From Bacteroidetes bacterium ADurb.Bin234 (GTDB lineage Bacteria > Bacteroidota > Bacteroidia > Bacteroidales > WCHB1-69), in the NCBI GenBank assembly GCA_002069895.1, contig MWCE01000258.1, positions 1 to 44,132 on the forward strand: a stretch of 44,132 nucleotides of DNA, written 5' to 3'. Positions 25,808-34,135 of this stretch are shown in pieces. Within the stretch, counting starts at the first letter, position 1. Each line of letters opens with the position of its first letter. The position numbers and the translations under genes were made by a program. Below the pieces are notes generated by a model. It had not been told where the DNA came from and searched no databases. It saw only the letters and a program-made list of their open reading frames with translations.

Positions 25808-26083
25808 ATGGTTATCTATTTATACTTACTTGGAATTAATGTAATAAGCTCCATTTTATTTATTTGTGATAAAAAAAACGCCGAAAAACAAAGACATAGG
25901 GTAAAAGAATCCCATTTGCATATGTTAGAAATATTGGGAGGCATTTTTTCCATATTTCCATTAATTTTCCTGATAAAACACAAAAACAAAAAGCCATCCT
26001 ACTATATCATTTCATTGTTAATCATTACATCATGGATCATAGGCAGTATTTATTTATACAATAATTTATATGTTATATATTGA
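25808..26083 (+). CDS. DUF1294 family small membrane protein
   Basis: A 91-residue protein matching the DUF1294 pattern: a first helix (about 2-20), then CDKKNAEKQRHRVKESHLHMLEILGG, where family members have DKxxA, RRVxExxL and GG. A second helix, the conserved HK pair in IKHKNKKPSYY, and a third helix follow. The family is widespread and of unknown function. It stands alone, with 433 bp to rho. Confidence 0.85.
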   Translation: MVIYLYLLGINVISSILFICDKKNAEKQRHRVKESHLHMLEILGGIFSIFPLIFLIKHKNKKPSYYIISLLIITSWIIGSIYLYNNLYVIY

Positions 26084-26516
26084 CGATAAATTTAACAAAA
26101 CCGTTTAAATTTTATGTCATGTAAAACAAAAAGGATTGATATTAATCCAACTTTATGTTTTTAATATCATTTAAAAGGAAACAAAACATGATTTCTGGAT
26201 ATACATTAAATTGTATTCAAAATAAAAGGTCGTTTTATTATATTTCAATCATTAAAAACGGAGGATAAATCACAAACAAAACCGCAAAAAAACATCTTAT
26301 TGATTATAGATCAATAGCATATCATAACAAATAAAGATAAAAATATTTTAATTAAAAAAACATAATTTGTATCAAAAAAAAACATACTTTTGCAGCGAAA
26401 AATTCAAAACCTCTTTTAGTTTTTTTCTGTCTTTAAAATAAAGACAATATATGCATAACAATCGCATTAAAGCATTTTTTTCAACTTACATGTTTTATAA
26501 TAAATAATTTATTTTT
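26084..26516. other. 433-bp gap holding the rho promoter and long leader
   Basis: No gene is seen. A weak dyad (GGATT/AATCC) lies at about 26132-26148 after the DUF1294 gene. The rho promoter is at 26366-26392, leaving a leader of roughly 115 nt that contains an 8-bp hairpin (TGTCTTTA at 26428-26435 with TAAAGACA at 26439-26446). A long rho leader is compatible with autoregulation as known in E. coli, but this is inference. Confidence 0.6.
26366..26392 (+). promoter_or_regulatory. rho promoter (-33 TTTG, -7 TACTTTTG)
   Basis: TTTG at 26366-26369 and TACTTTTG at 26385-26392 are separated by 15 bp, the same spacing as at the iorAB promoter. Confidence 0.65.
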
Positions 26517-28229
26517 ATGGCAACCAAGACTAAAACTCTTGATTTGGAAGGATTAAAAGAAAAAACCATTAATCAGTTGTATAGTATTGCAAAAAAAGAA
26601 CATATCCCCGACTACGATAATTTAACCAAAGCTAACTTAATAGAACTAATTCTCGAAAAACAAAACATGAACACTAAGATAGAATCAAATACCACAGATA
26701 AAAAAGAAACATCAAAAAGTAAAACAAAACAAATATCCGAAGACAAAAGCAAGAAAAAAAAATCGACCCAAAAAGAGGATGAGCAAACCGATGTAATCGA
26801 AGCAATTTCAAAAGAAAACACAAAACCATTAACTATGGAAGAAAAAGAAGAACCAAAAACAGAAAAGAAAAAAAGGAAAAGATTAAAAATTAATCCTGTT
26901 ACAATTATCGACGTTAACGAAAATGCAAGCATATCGATTGAGGCGGAAAAAGTCTTACATACATTTGAAAAACCAACAGAAAAACAAAAAGAAGAACCCA
27001 TAGTAGAATCCGAAGAAATGACATTTCAATCCACAGATAATAAAGAAATAAACAACAATCAACCTAACTCTCAGACTCCTCCAGTTTATCATATCCCAAA
27101 AAACATTGAATTTTTTGGAAATATTGTAGGAGAAGGCGTATTGGATCTGTCAAACGAAGGATTTGGATTTTTACGTTCATCAGATTATAACTATTTGAAT
27201 TCCCCCGACGATATTTATGTTTCACAATCACAAATTAAATTGTTTGGATTGAAAACCGGTGATATTGTACAAGGCATGATTCGGCCGCCAAAAGACGGAG
27301 AAAAATATTTTCCCTTATTAAAAGTAGATTTAATAAACGGGAAATCACCTGAAGCCGTTCGCGATAGAATACCTTTTGATTATTTAACTCCACTTTTCCC
27401 CGACGAAAAAATCAATTTAACCGGACATCCCAGTTCCAGCATATCTACCCGTATCATTGATTTATTTGCACCTATAGGGAAAGGACAACGCGGATTGATA
27501 GTAGCCCAACCAAAAACAGGAAAAACCGTTTTATTGAAAGAAATCGCCAACGCAATAGCGTATAATCACCCCGAAATATATTTGATAATACTTTTAATCG
27601 ACGAACGTCCCGAAGAAGTTACCGATATGGAACGCAGTGTTAAAGCCGAAGTAATTTCATCAACTTTCGACGAACCCGCCGAACGACATGTAAAGATTGC
27701 AAACATTGTTCTTGAAAAAGCCAAACGTATGGTTGAATGCGGACACGATGTTTGCATATTATTAGATTCTATTACCCGTTTGGCACGTGCATTTAATACC
27801 ATTGCGCCCGCCTCAGGTAAAGTTCTTTCCGGTGGTGTGGAAGCCAATGCCCTACAAAAACCAAAACGTTTTTTCGGTGCCGCACGTAAAATTGAAAACG
27901 GAGGTTCTTTAACTATTATTTCGACCGCTTTAACCGAAACAGGCTCTAAAATGGACGAAGTGATTTTTGAAGAATTTAAAGGAACGGGCAATATGGAACT
28001 TCAATTAGATAGAAAACTATCCAACAAACGCATTTTCCCGGCTATCGATATTGTTGCATCCAGCACAAGAAGAGATGATTTACTCCAAGACAAAGACATC
28101 TTACAACGCGTTTGGGTACTTAGAAACCATTTATCCGATATGAATACCGTGGAAGCAATGGAATTTTTAAAATCAAGGATTGCATTGACTCGCTCAAATG
28201 AAGAATTCTTGATTACTATGAATAGTTAA
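26517..28229 (+). CDS. rho: Transcription termination factor Rho with a large disordered insert
   Basis: A 570-residue RNA-dependent ATPase that ends transcription. A Rho N-terminal helical domain (about 8-50, [18 protein letters not shown]) is followed by about 145 residues rich in Lys, Glu, Ser and Thr, with no predicted fold (about 50-195). The cold-shock RNA-binding domain then follows ([20 protein letters not shown], 201-220). The ATPase core has Walker A AQPKTGKT (330-337), [14 protein letters not shown], and the Q/R-loop region. E. coli Rho has 419 residues; the excess is almost all in the insert. Such inserts are known in Bacteroidetes and other phyla and can bind RNA or promote phase separation. 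A terminator follows at 28276. Confidence 0.97.
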   Translation: MATKTKTLDLEGLKEKTINQLYSIAKKEHIPDYDNLTKANLIELILEKQNMNTKIESNTTDKKETSKSKTKQISEDKSKKKKSTQKEDEQTDVIEAISKENTKPLTMEEKEEPKTEKKKRKRLKINPVTIIDVNENASISIEAEKVLHTFEKPTEKQKEEPIVESEEMTFQSTDNKEINNNQPNSQTPPVYHIPKNIEFFGNIVGEGVLDLSNEGFGFLRSSDYNYLNSPDDIYVSQSQIKLFGLKTGDIVQGMIRPPKDGEKYFPLLKVDLINGKSPEAVRDRIPFDYLTPLFPDEKINLTGHPSSSISTRIIDLFAPIGKGQRGLIVAQPKTGKTVLLKEIANAIAYNHPEIYLIILLIDERPEEVTDMERSVKAEVISSTFDEPAERHVKIANIVLEKAKRMVECGHDVCILLDSITRLARAFNTIAPASGKVLSGGVEANALQKPKRFFGAARKIENGGSLTIISTALTETGSKMDEVIFEEFKGTGNMELQLDRKLSNKRIFPAIDIVASSTRRDDLLQDKDILQRVWVLRNHLSDMNTVEAMEFLKSRIALTRSNEEFLITMNS

Positions 28230-28275
28230 GCATTCACATTTATAATTTACTATTTGTTTTTAATTCGACCTTCTC

Positions 28276-28302
28276 TCTCTAATTGTTAGAGAACCATTTT
28301 TT
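28276..28302 (+). terminator. Rho-independent terminator after rho
   Basis: A 7-bp stem (TCTCTAA, loop TTG, TTAGAGA; 28276-28292) followed within 5 bases by six T residues. It lies 47 bp after the rho stop. Confidence 0.7.
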
Positions 28303-28369
28303 AGTGAATAAGTTTCATTCAATAAATGAAAACATTTAGGTAATAAAATAAGGGTATTCAACTTTTATA

Positions 28370-28377
28370 TAAATTTG
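28370..28377 (+). promoter_or_regulatory. der -7 box with a short leader
   Basis: TAAATTTG followed by C, 20 bp before the ATG at 28398, giving a leader of about 15 nt. Confidence 0.5.
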
Positions 28378-28397
28378 CATAGAAATATTTTTTGAAG

Positions 28398-29702
28398 ATG
28401 AAAAACGTAATAGCCTTAGTAGGAAGACCTAACACAGGAAAATCAACCCTATTCAATCGATTAACCCGAACAAGACAAGCTATAGTCGATGCCACTTCGG
28501 GTGTTACACGCGATCGCAACTATGGTAAAGCAGAATGGAACGGCTATGAATTTTCTGTTATCGATACAGGAGGTTACGTTAATAATTCGGAAGATATCTA
28601 TGAAACGGAAATTAAGAAACAAGTCCGATTAGCCATTGATGAAGCCGATGTTATTTTATTTTTAGTGGATGGAAGAGAAGGCATCACCCCTATGGACCAA
28701 GATATTGCCGACATGCTTAGGGTATGTAATAAACCCTCTTATCTAGTTGTTAACAAAATCGACTCCGCTTCAAACTACAATGACCATATCGAATTCTATG
28801 CTTTAGGCATGGAAAATCTTTTTAGTATTTCCGCTGCATCCGGTGGCGGTACAGGTGACCTACTAGACAGTGTTGTTCAACATCTATCCGATCAAAAAGA
28901 AGAAATAAATGAAAACTTACCTAAGATTACCGTTGTAGGACGACCTAACGTAGGAAAATCATCCATCGTAAATGCTTTTTTAGGTAATGATCGTAACATT
29001 GTAACTCCACTTGCAGGCACAACCCGCGATACAATTTATTCTCGTTATAAAGGTTTTGGCTTCGATTTTTATTTGATAGATACTGCTGGTTTACGTAAAA
29101 AGAAAAATGTAGAAGAAAATATCGAATTTTATTCCGTAATGCGCACTGTTCGCGCCATTGAAAACAGCGACGTATGCATAGTGATGTGTGATGCCACTCA
29201 AGGATTCGAATCACAAGACTTAAATATTCTTAGTTTGGCTCAACGTAACAAGAAAGGCATCGTAATTGTTGTTAATAAATGGGATTTGATCGAAAAAGCA
29301 TCGAACACGCATCTCGAATTTGAAAAAGCTATTTATAACAAAATTGCTCCTTTTAACGATGTTCCTGTTCTTTTTACTTCAGTCATAAAAAAACAACGTA
29401 TTTTCAATGTAATAGAATCAGCAATAGAAGTTTACCAGAACATGCAACGTAAAATAAGTACTTCTGAAATAAATAATGTGTTGTTGGATATAATCAAACA
29501 AAATCCACCCCCTATACAAAAAGATAAAGTTGTGAAAATAAAATATATCACACAACTCCCGGGCACATTTCCTCAATTTGTGTTTTTTTGTAATCTTCCT
29601 CAATATATTCGGGATGACTACAAACGTTTTTTAGAAAACAAAATACGTTCTCTATGGAATTATAAAGGAGCTCCTATAGATCTTTTTTTTAGAAAAAAAT
29701 AA
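28398..29702 (+). CDS. der: Ribosome-assembly GTPase Der (EngA)
   Basis: A 434-residue protein with two tandem GTPase domains, needed for 50S subunit maturation. The first P-loop is GRPNTGKST (9-17), with DTGG and NKID. The second is GRPNVGKSS (about 181-189), with DTAG and NKWD. A KH-like domain fills the C-terminus (about 350-434), with KIKYITQLPGTFPQFVFFCN. A TTG two codons upstream (28392) could also be read in frame; ATG 28398 gives the family start MKNVIALVGRPN. The next gene follows after 9 bp. Confidence 0.97.
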   Translation: MKNVIALVGRPNTGKSTLFNRLTRTRQAIVDATSGVTRDRNYGKAEWNGYEFSVIDTGGYVNNSEDIYETEIKKQVRLAIDEADVILFLVDGREGITPMDQDIADMLRVCNKPSYLVVNKIDSASNYNDHIEFYALGMENLFSISAASGGGTGDLLDSVVQHLSDQKEEINENLPKITVVGRPNVGKSSIVNAFLGNDRNIVTPLAGTTRDTIYSRYKGFGFDFYLIDTAGLRKKKNVEENIEFYSVMRTVRAIENSDVCIVMCDATQGFESQDLNILSLAQRNKKGIVIVVNKWDLIEKASNTHLEFEKAIYNKIAPFNDVPVLFTSVIKKQRIFNVIESAIEVYQNMQRKISTSEINNVLLDIIKQNPPPIQKDKVVKIKYITQLPGTFPQFVFFCNLPQYIRDDYKRFLENKIRSLWNYKGAPIDLFFRKK

Positions 29703-29711
29703 TTTAAGTAT

Positions 29712-30191
29712 ATGAAACATATAATTGGGATAAGCATTTTTCTTATCATCGGCTTTTCAGCTTGTAATAAACAAAAAACTATTTATGAAAAAACTATAAA
29801 TTTCCCTAATTATCAATGGAATCGTTTTAACATTATTGAGTTCTCTCCTGAAATTAAGAAACTGAACAAGTCGTATACCTTCACCCTTCTTTTAACTTAT
29901 AAAGAAGGTTTACCGTATGAAACTTTGCCTGTTAACACTGTACTAACCTATCCAAGCGGACAAAAAAACATTATTCGTCATGTTTTCCTAATAAAAAAAG
30001 ACAATGCTTATATAGGTAACAAAGAAGGGAACCTACGACATATTGAAGCTATCATACATCCTGACAAAATATTTTCGGAAGAAGGCCTTTACACCTTTTC
30101 TGCTCAACAATTAACCCAATACTATGATTTAGATTACATGGTATCGGTCGGATGCAAAGTAAGTTATTCGTCAAAAAAGAATAAATCATGA
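29712..30191 (+). CDS. gldH: GldH-like gliding-motility lipoprotein
   Basis: A 159-residue lipoprotein; the signal peptide ends GFSAC with Cys18. The mature part starts YEKTINFPNYQWNRFNIIEFSPEI. GldH proteins likewise begin soon after the Cys with a YExxxxxPxxxWxxxxxxxF pattern and have a single beta-sandwich domain with a PSG turn, here TYPSG. GldH is needed for gliding in Flavobacterium johnsoniae and is present in many non-gliding Bacteroidetes. The match is from pattern memory and should be treated as likely, not certain. The stop codon overlaps the next start (ATGA), so the two genes are coupled. Confidence 0.55.
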   Translation: MKHIIGISIFLIIGFSACNKQKTIYEKTINFPNYQWNRFNIIEFSPEIKKLNKSYTFTLLLTYKEGLPYETLPVNTVLTYPSGQKNIIRHVFLIKKDNAYIGNKEGNLRHIEAIIHPDKIFSEEGLYTFSAQQLTQYYDLDYMVSVGCKVSYSSKKNKS

Positions 30192-31117
30192 AAATAGTTG
30201 CCGTTGAACCCATAGGAATCAGCCCGGCAAAGGCAGAGGAAATTAAAAATCATTTTCTCCAACAAAAACATGAATTTGTTTTGTATGCCGATCGCAATGA
30301 AAACCCGGCTGTTTTAATTCATCGCATACAAGATGCTGATGTCATTATCATTTCAAACATTCCACTTCCCGAAAGCATATTATCGACAGCTAATAAATTA
30401 AAACTAATTGCCGTTGCATTTACCGGTATAGATCACATCGACACAAACTATTGCCAAAAGCATAACATTGAAATAAGGAATGCGTCGGGATACGCCACGC
30501 ACGCCGTAAGTGAATTAACCATAGGATTGATATTGGATGTTTACAGGCATCTGTCGACCATGGAAACGCAAACGCGCAAACTTCAAACAAGAAACAATGT
30601 TTTAGGAAGAGAATTATACGGTAAAACAGTAGGTATAATCGGAACAGGGGCCATCGGCCGACACACTGCCATTTTACTGAAATCTTTAGGCTGTCACGTT
30701 ATAGCATGGAGTCGTACAAAACATCCGGAAATGATCGAAAACGGCATCTCTTACGTCGAATTAGACGACTTATTAAGACAATCGGATATTGTTTCCTTGC
30801 ATATCCCCCTCACAAATGAAACCCACCAATTAATCTCTAAAGAAAAAATAGCATTGATGAAACCCAATGCTATTTTAATCAATACTGCACGTGGAAAAAT
30901 TGTCGATAACCGGGCTTTGGCAACTGCTTTGATCGAAAACAAAATAAGCGGAACAGGAATCGATGTTTTCGAAATGGAACCTCCCCTTCCCGAAAACCAC
31001 CCCTTGTTAAAAGCACCTAACTGTGTAGTGAAACCACACATTGGATATGCTACCCGAGAAGCCTTCGACAAACGCATTGAAATTGTAATAAACAACATAA
31101 ACACCTTTTTGTCTTAA
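30188..31117 (+). CDS. D-isomer-specific 2-hydroxyacid dehydrogenase
   Basis: A 309-residue NAD-dependent oxidoreductase. The Rossmann GxGxxG is at G152-G157 (VGIIGTGAIG). The catalytic triad of the family is R235 (NTARGK), E264 (FEMEPPLP) and H284 (KPHIGYAT). Substrate could be glycerate, hydroxypyruvate, phosphoglycerate or D-lactate; the short length rules out the ACT-bearing SerA form. Its start overlaps the stop of the GldH-like gene by 4 bp, and queD follows after 11 bp. Confidence 0.93.
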   Translation: MKIVAVEPIGISPAKAEEIKNHFLQQKHEFVLYADRNENPAVLIHRIQDADVIIISNIPLPESILSTANKLKLIAVAFTGIDHIDTNYCQKHNIEIRNASGYATHAVSELTIGLILDVYRHLSTMETQTRKLQTRNNVLGRELYGKTVGIIGTGAIGRHTAILLKSLGCHVIAWSRTKHPEMIENGISYVELDDLLRQSDIVSLHIPLTNETHQLISKEKIALMKPNAILINTARGKIVDNRALATALIENKISGTGIDVFEMEPPLPENHPLLKAPNCVVKPHIGYATREAFDKRIEIVINNINTFLS

Positions 31118-31128
31118 ACTTTTTCACC

Positions 31129-31575
31129 ATGAATAAAATAAGAATCACCAAGATATTTCATTTTGAAATGGCACATGCTTTGATGAATTATGATGGCTTG
31201 TGTCGTAACATACACGGTCATTCCTATCAGTTAGAAGTAACAGTTAAAGGAAATATCAATCATCATACCGACAATGCAAAAAAAGGAATGGTAATGGATT
31301 TTTCCGATTTAAAACAAATAGTAAATAAACATATTATCGAACATTACGACCATGCCTTGCTTTTAAATGCTCAAACCGATCCGGAGTTGATAAGTGCGCT
31401 TAAAAGAAATTACAAAAAAATATTAACCGTTGATTATCAACCTACGAGCGAACAATTATTGGTTGATTTTGCTTCAAAAATACAGGCACAACTACCGCCT
31501 AATGTTATGTTGTATAAACTCCGCCTCTCCGAAACACAAAATTCCTATGCTGAGTGGGTGGCAACAGACAATTAA
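31129..31575 (+). CDS. queD: 6-carboxy-5,6,7,8-tetrahydropterin synthase
   Basis: A 148-residue T-fold enzyme of queuosine and deazapurine synthesis. Zinc ligands are H16 (MAHAL), H29 and H31 (CRNIHGH). The catalytic Cys25 in CxxxHGH is the form seen in QueD rather than in mammalian-type PTPS. Further conserved parts are GMVMDFSDLK, YDHALLLN and the C-terminal Glu in LSETQNSYAEW. No queC or queE is nearby, so assignment to the queuosine pathway rests on the motif alone. Confidence 0.9.
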   Translation: MNKIRITKIFHFEMAHALMNYDGLCRNIHGHSYQLEVTVKGNINHHTDNAKKGMVMDFSDLKQIVNKHIIEHYDHALLLNAQTDPELISALKRNYKKILTVDYQPTSEQLLVDFASKIQAQLPPNVMLYKLRLSETQNSYAEWVATDN

Positions 31576-31689
31576 TTGCATAATATATCTTACTTTTTGT
31601 TAATTATAAAAACGTAGTAAAAGACAAACTCAATTATTTTAATAAAAAAACAAAGAATCAATCATACTTATGATCAATTCTTTGTGATG

Positions 31690-31773
31690 TACCCGAGGCC
31701 GGGATCGAACCGGCACGAGTGTTACCTCATCGGTTTTTGAGACCGACGCGTCTACCAATTCCGCCACTCGGGC
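31690..31773 (-). tRNA. tRNA-Leu (anticodon CAA)
   Basis: The minus strand folds as an 84-nt tRNA with a long variable arm. Acceptor GCCCGAG pairs with CTCGGGT, the D arm is present (GGCGGAATTGGTAGACGC), and the T arm has GGTTCGATCC. The anticodon stem TCGGT/ACCGA closes the loop CTCAAAA, giving anticodon CAA, which reads UUG. The G1:U72 end pair is slightly unusual. CCA is not encoded. Confidence 0.95.
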
Positions 31774-31784
31774 TTTTGAGGGTG

Positions 31785-31792
31785 CAAAAGTA
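31785..31792 (-). promoter_or_regulatory. tRNA-Leu -7 box
   Basis: The minus strand reads TACTTTTG, 11 bp before the first tRNA base, well placed for a tRNA promoter. Confidence 0.6.
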
Positions 31793-31942
31793 GACTTTTT
31801 TTAAATATAAATAGTTTTTTCTTCTAAAAAATTACATATTTTATTATCTAATTATTAAATAAAACTTACAAATACGTATATATCCCTTATTATCAAATAA
31901 ATATTTTTTTAATAAAAAGATAAATTCATATGTATATTTTTT

Positions 31943-31950
31943 TACTTTTG
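31943..31950 (+). promoter_or_regulatory. -7 box of the DUF2795 gene
   Basis: TACTTTTG followed by C, 25 bp before the ATG at 31976. Confidence 0.55.
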
Positions 31951-31975
31951 CAAAAATTTTTAAAAACCGCAAAAA

Positions 31976-32197
31976 ATGTATTGGACTTTAGAATTGGCTT
32001 CAAAATTAGAAGATGCTCCTTGGCCGGCAACAAAAGAAGAATTAATAGATTATGCCATTCGTTCAGGTGCTCCTTTGGAAGTTGCAGAGAATTTAAAAGA
32101 AATTGAAGACGAAGGCGAAATTTATGAAACTATTGAAGATATTTGGCCGGATTATCCTTCTAAAGAAGACTTCTTCTTTCATGAGGATGAATACTAA
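31976..32197 (+). CDS. DUF2795 family small acidic protein
   Basis: A 73-residue protein, very acidic, starting MYWTLELASKLEDAPWPATKEELIDYAIRSGAP. This matches DUF2795, a short family with the conserved core DAPWPATKxELIDYA that is highly conserved in Bacteroidetes. Its function is unknown. It has its own promoter and a strong terminator and forms a single-gene unit. Confidence 0.9.
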   Translation: MYWTLELASKLEDAPWPATKEELIDYAIRSGAPLEVAENLKEIEDEGEIYETIEDIWPDYPSKEDFFFHEDEY

Positions 32198-32216
32198 ATA
32201 AAATATGCAAAGCAAT

Positions 32217-32252
32217 AAAAAAAGGGATAAACATAGGGTTATCCCTTTTTTT
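32217..32252. terminator. Bidirectional terminator between DUF2795 and ispF
   Basis: A 14-bp stem (32217-32230 with 32239-32252; core AGGGATAA/TTATCCCT) and an 8-nt loop, with an A-run on one side and a T-run on the other. It lies between convergent genes and can serve both. Confidence 0.9.
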
Positions 32253-32282
32253 ATTGTGTATGAACTATTAATAAATATTTTG

Positions 32283-32759
32283 TTATTGTTGTAACAAAAC
32301 TACGGCATAAGCTGAAACACCTTCCTGCCTACCAATAAACCCTAGATTTTCGGAAGTTTTAGCTTTAATGGCTATCTTTTCTTTTTCGATATCTAAAACC
32401 GAAGATAAAACATCTTTCATATAAGGAATGTATTCTCCTATCTTAGGTTTTTGAAGAACAATGGTTGAATCAATATTCACAATATGCCAACCGTTTTTCT
32501 TTATGAGTTGATATGTTCTATCTAATAATATTTTACTATCAATATCTTTATATTGTAAATCGGTATCAGGGAAATGAGTTCCAATGTCACTTAATCCTGC
32601 TGCACCCAAAAGGGCATCGCAGATAGCATGAATTAAAACATCCGCATCGGAATGACCGTCGCTACCCAAATGATAAGGGACACAATAACCACCTAACATC
32701 AATTTTCGGCCCTTTACAAGCCGATGCGTATCAGTGCCTAAACCAATTCTTAGATTCAT
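32283..32759 (-). CDS. ispF: 2-C-methyl-D-erythritol 2,4-cyclodiphosphate synthase
   Basis: A 158-residue enzyme of the MEP isoprenoid pathway. Zinc ligands are D10 and H12 (GTDTHRL) and H44 (DVLIHA). The GSDGHSDADVLIHAICDALLGA block, DIGTHFPDTD and the C-terminal TSENLGFIGRQEG stretch are all intact. It begins 4 bp after the porV stop and is probably co-transcribed. I recall ispF beside porV-porU in Porphyromonas gingivalis too. Confidence 0.97.
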   Translation of the reverse strand: MNLRIGLGTDTHRLVKGRKLMLGGYCVPYHLGSDGHSDADVLIHAICDALLGAAGLSDIGTHFPDTDLQYKDIDSKILLDRTYQLIKKNGWHIVNIDSTIVLQKPKIGEYIPYMKDVLSSVLDIEKEKIAIKAKTSENLGFIGRQEGVSAYAVVLLQQ

Positions 32760-32763
32760 GAAT

Positions 32764-34026
32764 TTAGAGTGATGCTTTGGGTACTATGGGAACTCCTAAA
32801 TCGAAAGATAATGTAAAACGTAGGGTATTATCTAATGCATTATTTCTTTGATTTACCGGAACAATATAAGATGCATCCAAACAAAAAATACTGTATTTAA
32901 TACCTACACCTACTGTGAGGTATTTACGATCTCCTTTTGTTTTAGCCTCGTTAAAATATCCGGCTCGAATAAACAACAAATCATTATATGCATATTCCAA
33001 CCCAACATTAACAATAAACTCACTCATTTCCTCGGCAAAACCGTAAGGAGAATCATACCAAGAAGTAAAAATTGCACCTACAACAGAAGTATTATATGGA
33101 TCTCTTCCTGATTCAATAATAGGACTTCCTTTCCCATCCCTGACAATGATACCATTTGTATCTGTTTTATATATTGGAGAAGTAGGAACTAACAATTTGT
33201 TTAAATCAAGAGCAAAAGTCAAGCTGTTGAATTTATCGATATACATGGTATATGCAGTACCTATTCGAAAATTAGCCGGCAAAAAATCTCTTTCCATATT
33301 GGTGGAATAAGATATTTTTGCACCGATATTTGAAAAATTAACACCAAAACCAATAATACTTTTATATAATCTTTCTGCTCTCAGATTTTTCTGATAAAAC
33401 AAACTTATATCGGCTGCACCCGAAAGACCCGGTTTAATACCTTCAGTCGTACCGCTAACACCACTTACAGTTGTAAGATTAGAGTAGATAAAGCGTCCGG
33501 CAACCGACATAGATAATTCTTTGGTGAATTTTCGGGCATAAGCAACATCAAAAGAAAATTCATGTGGACTAACAGTAACTCCATCTCCTAAAGGATTTTC
33601 CCCTAAATAATCTCTTAATTCCATTTCACCCATTGAAAAGAAGCGTAACGATAAAGAAACAGCATTTAATTTATTAATTTTAACATATCCTGATAAGTAT
33701 GCAAGATAGATATCATGCAATCCTAAACCATATAGCCAAGGACTATAGGAAATTGATATTCCTCCTAATTTATCAGAGAAAACATATTTAGCAGGATTCC
33801 AATGCTGTGCATTCATATCATTGGGAAGAGCAACTCCAACTTCTCCCATTCCACCTGTACGTGAATCAGGCCCTATCATTAAAAAAGGGACTGCTGTTGT
33901 AATAGCGTTAGGTCTTCTTCCTAACACTTCATTTTTTTTATCATCTTGAGCAAACGTTTGCAAAGAATAACACACAAAAAACAGGGATAATAAGAGGGTT
34001 TTAATTGCTGCGATTCGATATAACAT
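32764..34026 (-). CDS. porV: Type IX secretion outer-membrane shuttle protein PorV (LptO)
   Basis: A 420-residue outer-membrane beta-barrel. The signal peptide ends QTFAQ. The mature start carries AVPFLMIGPDSRTGGMGEVGVALPNDMNAQHWNPAK, the hallmark of the PorV/FadL-like barrel family, and the C-terminus is an aromatic-ending strand region. PorV collects T9SS cargo from the translocon and presents it to PorU for cleavage of the C-terminal signal. Its own promoter box lies between it and porU, so it is not wholly dependent on porU transcription. Confidence 0.93.
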   Translation of the reverse strand: MLYRIAAIKTLLLSLFFVCYSLQTFAQDDKKNEVLGRRPNAITTAVPFLMIGPDSRTGGMGEVGVALPNDMNAQHWNPAKYVFSDKLGGISISYSPWLYGLGLHDIYLAYLSGYVKINKLNAVSLSLRFFSMGEMELRDYLGENPLGDGVTVSPHEFSFDVAYARKFTKELSMSVAGRFIYSNLTTVSGVSGTTEGIKPGLSGAADISLFYQKNLRAERLYKSIIGFGVNFSNIGAKISYSTNMERDFLPANFRIGTAYTMYIDKFNSLTFALDLNKLLVPTSPIYKTDTNGIIVRDGKGSPIIESGRDPYNTSVVGAIFTSWYDSPYGFAEEMSEFIVNVGLEYAYNDLLFIRAGYFNEAKTKGDRKYLTVGVGIKYSIFCLDASYIVPVNQRNNALDNTLRFTLSFDLGVPIVPKASL

Positions 34027-34062
34027 TATATAATTGAATAAATATTAATTGTCCTTTTCTTT

Positions 34063-34070
34063 CAAATGTA
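34063..34070 (-). promoter_or_regulatory. porV-ispF -7 box
   Basis: The minus strand reads TACATTTG, 37 bp before the porV ATG at 34026. Confidence 0.55.
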
Positions 34071-34135
34071 CGCTTATAACGTAGCATAAAAAATATTATT
34101 GTATTACGATAATTTTATTAAATATATTTAATCAT

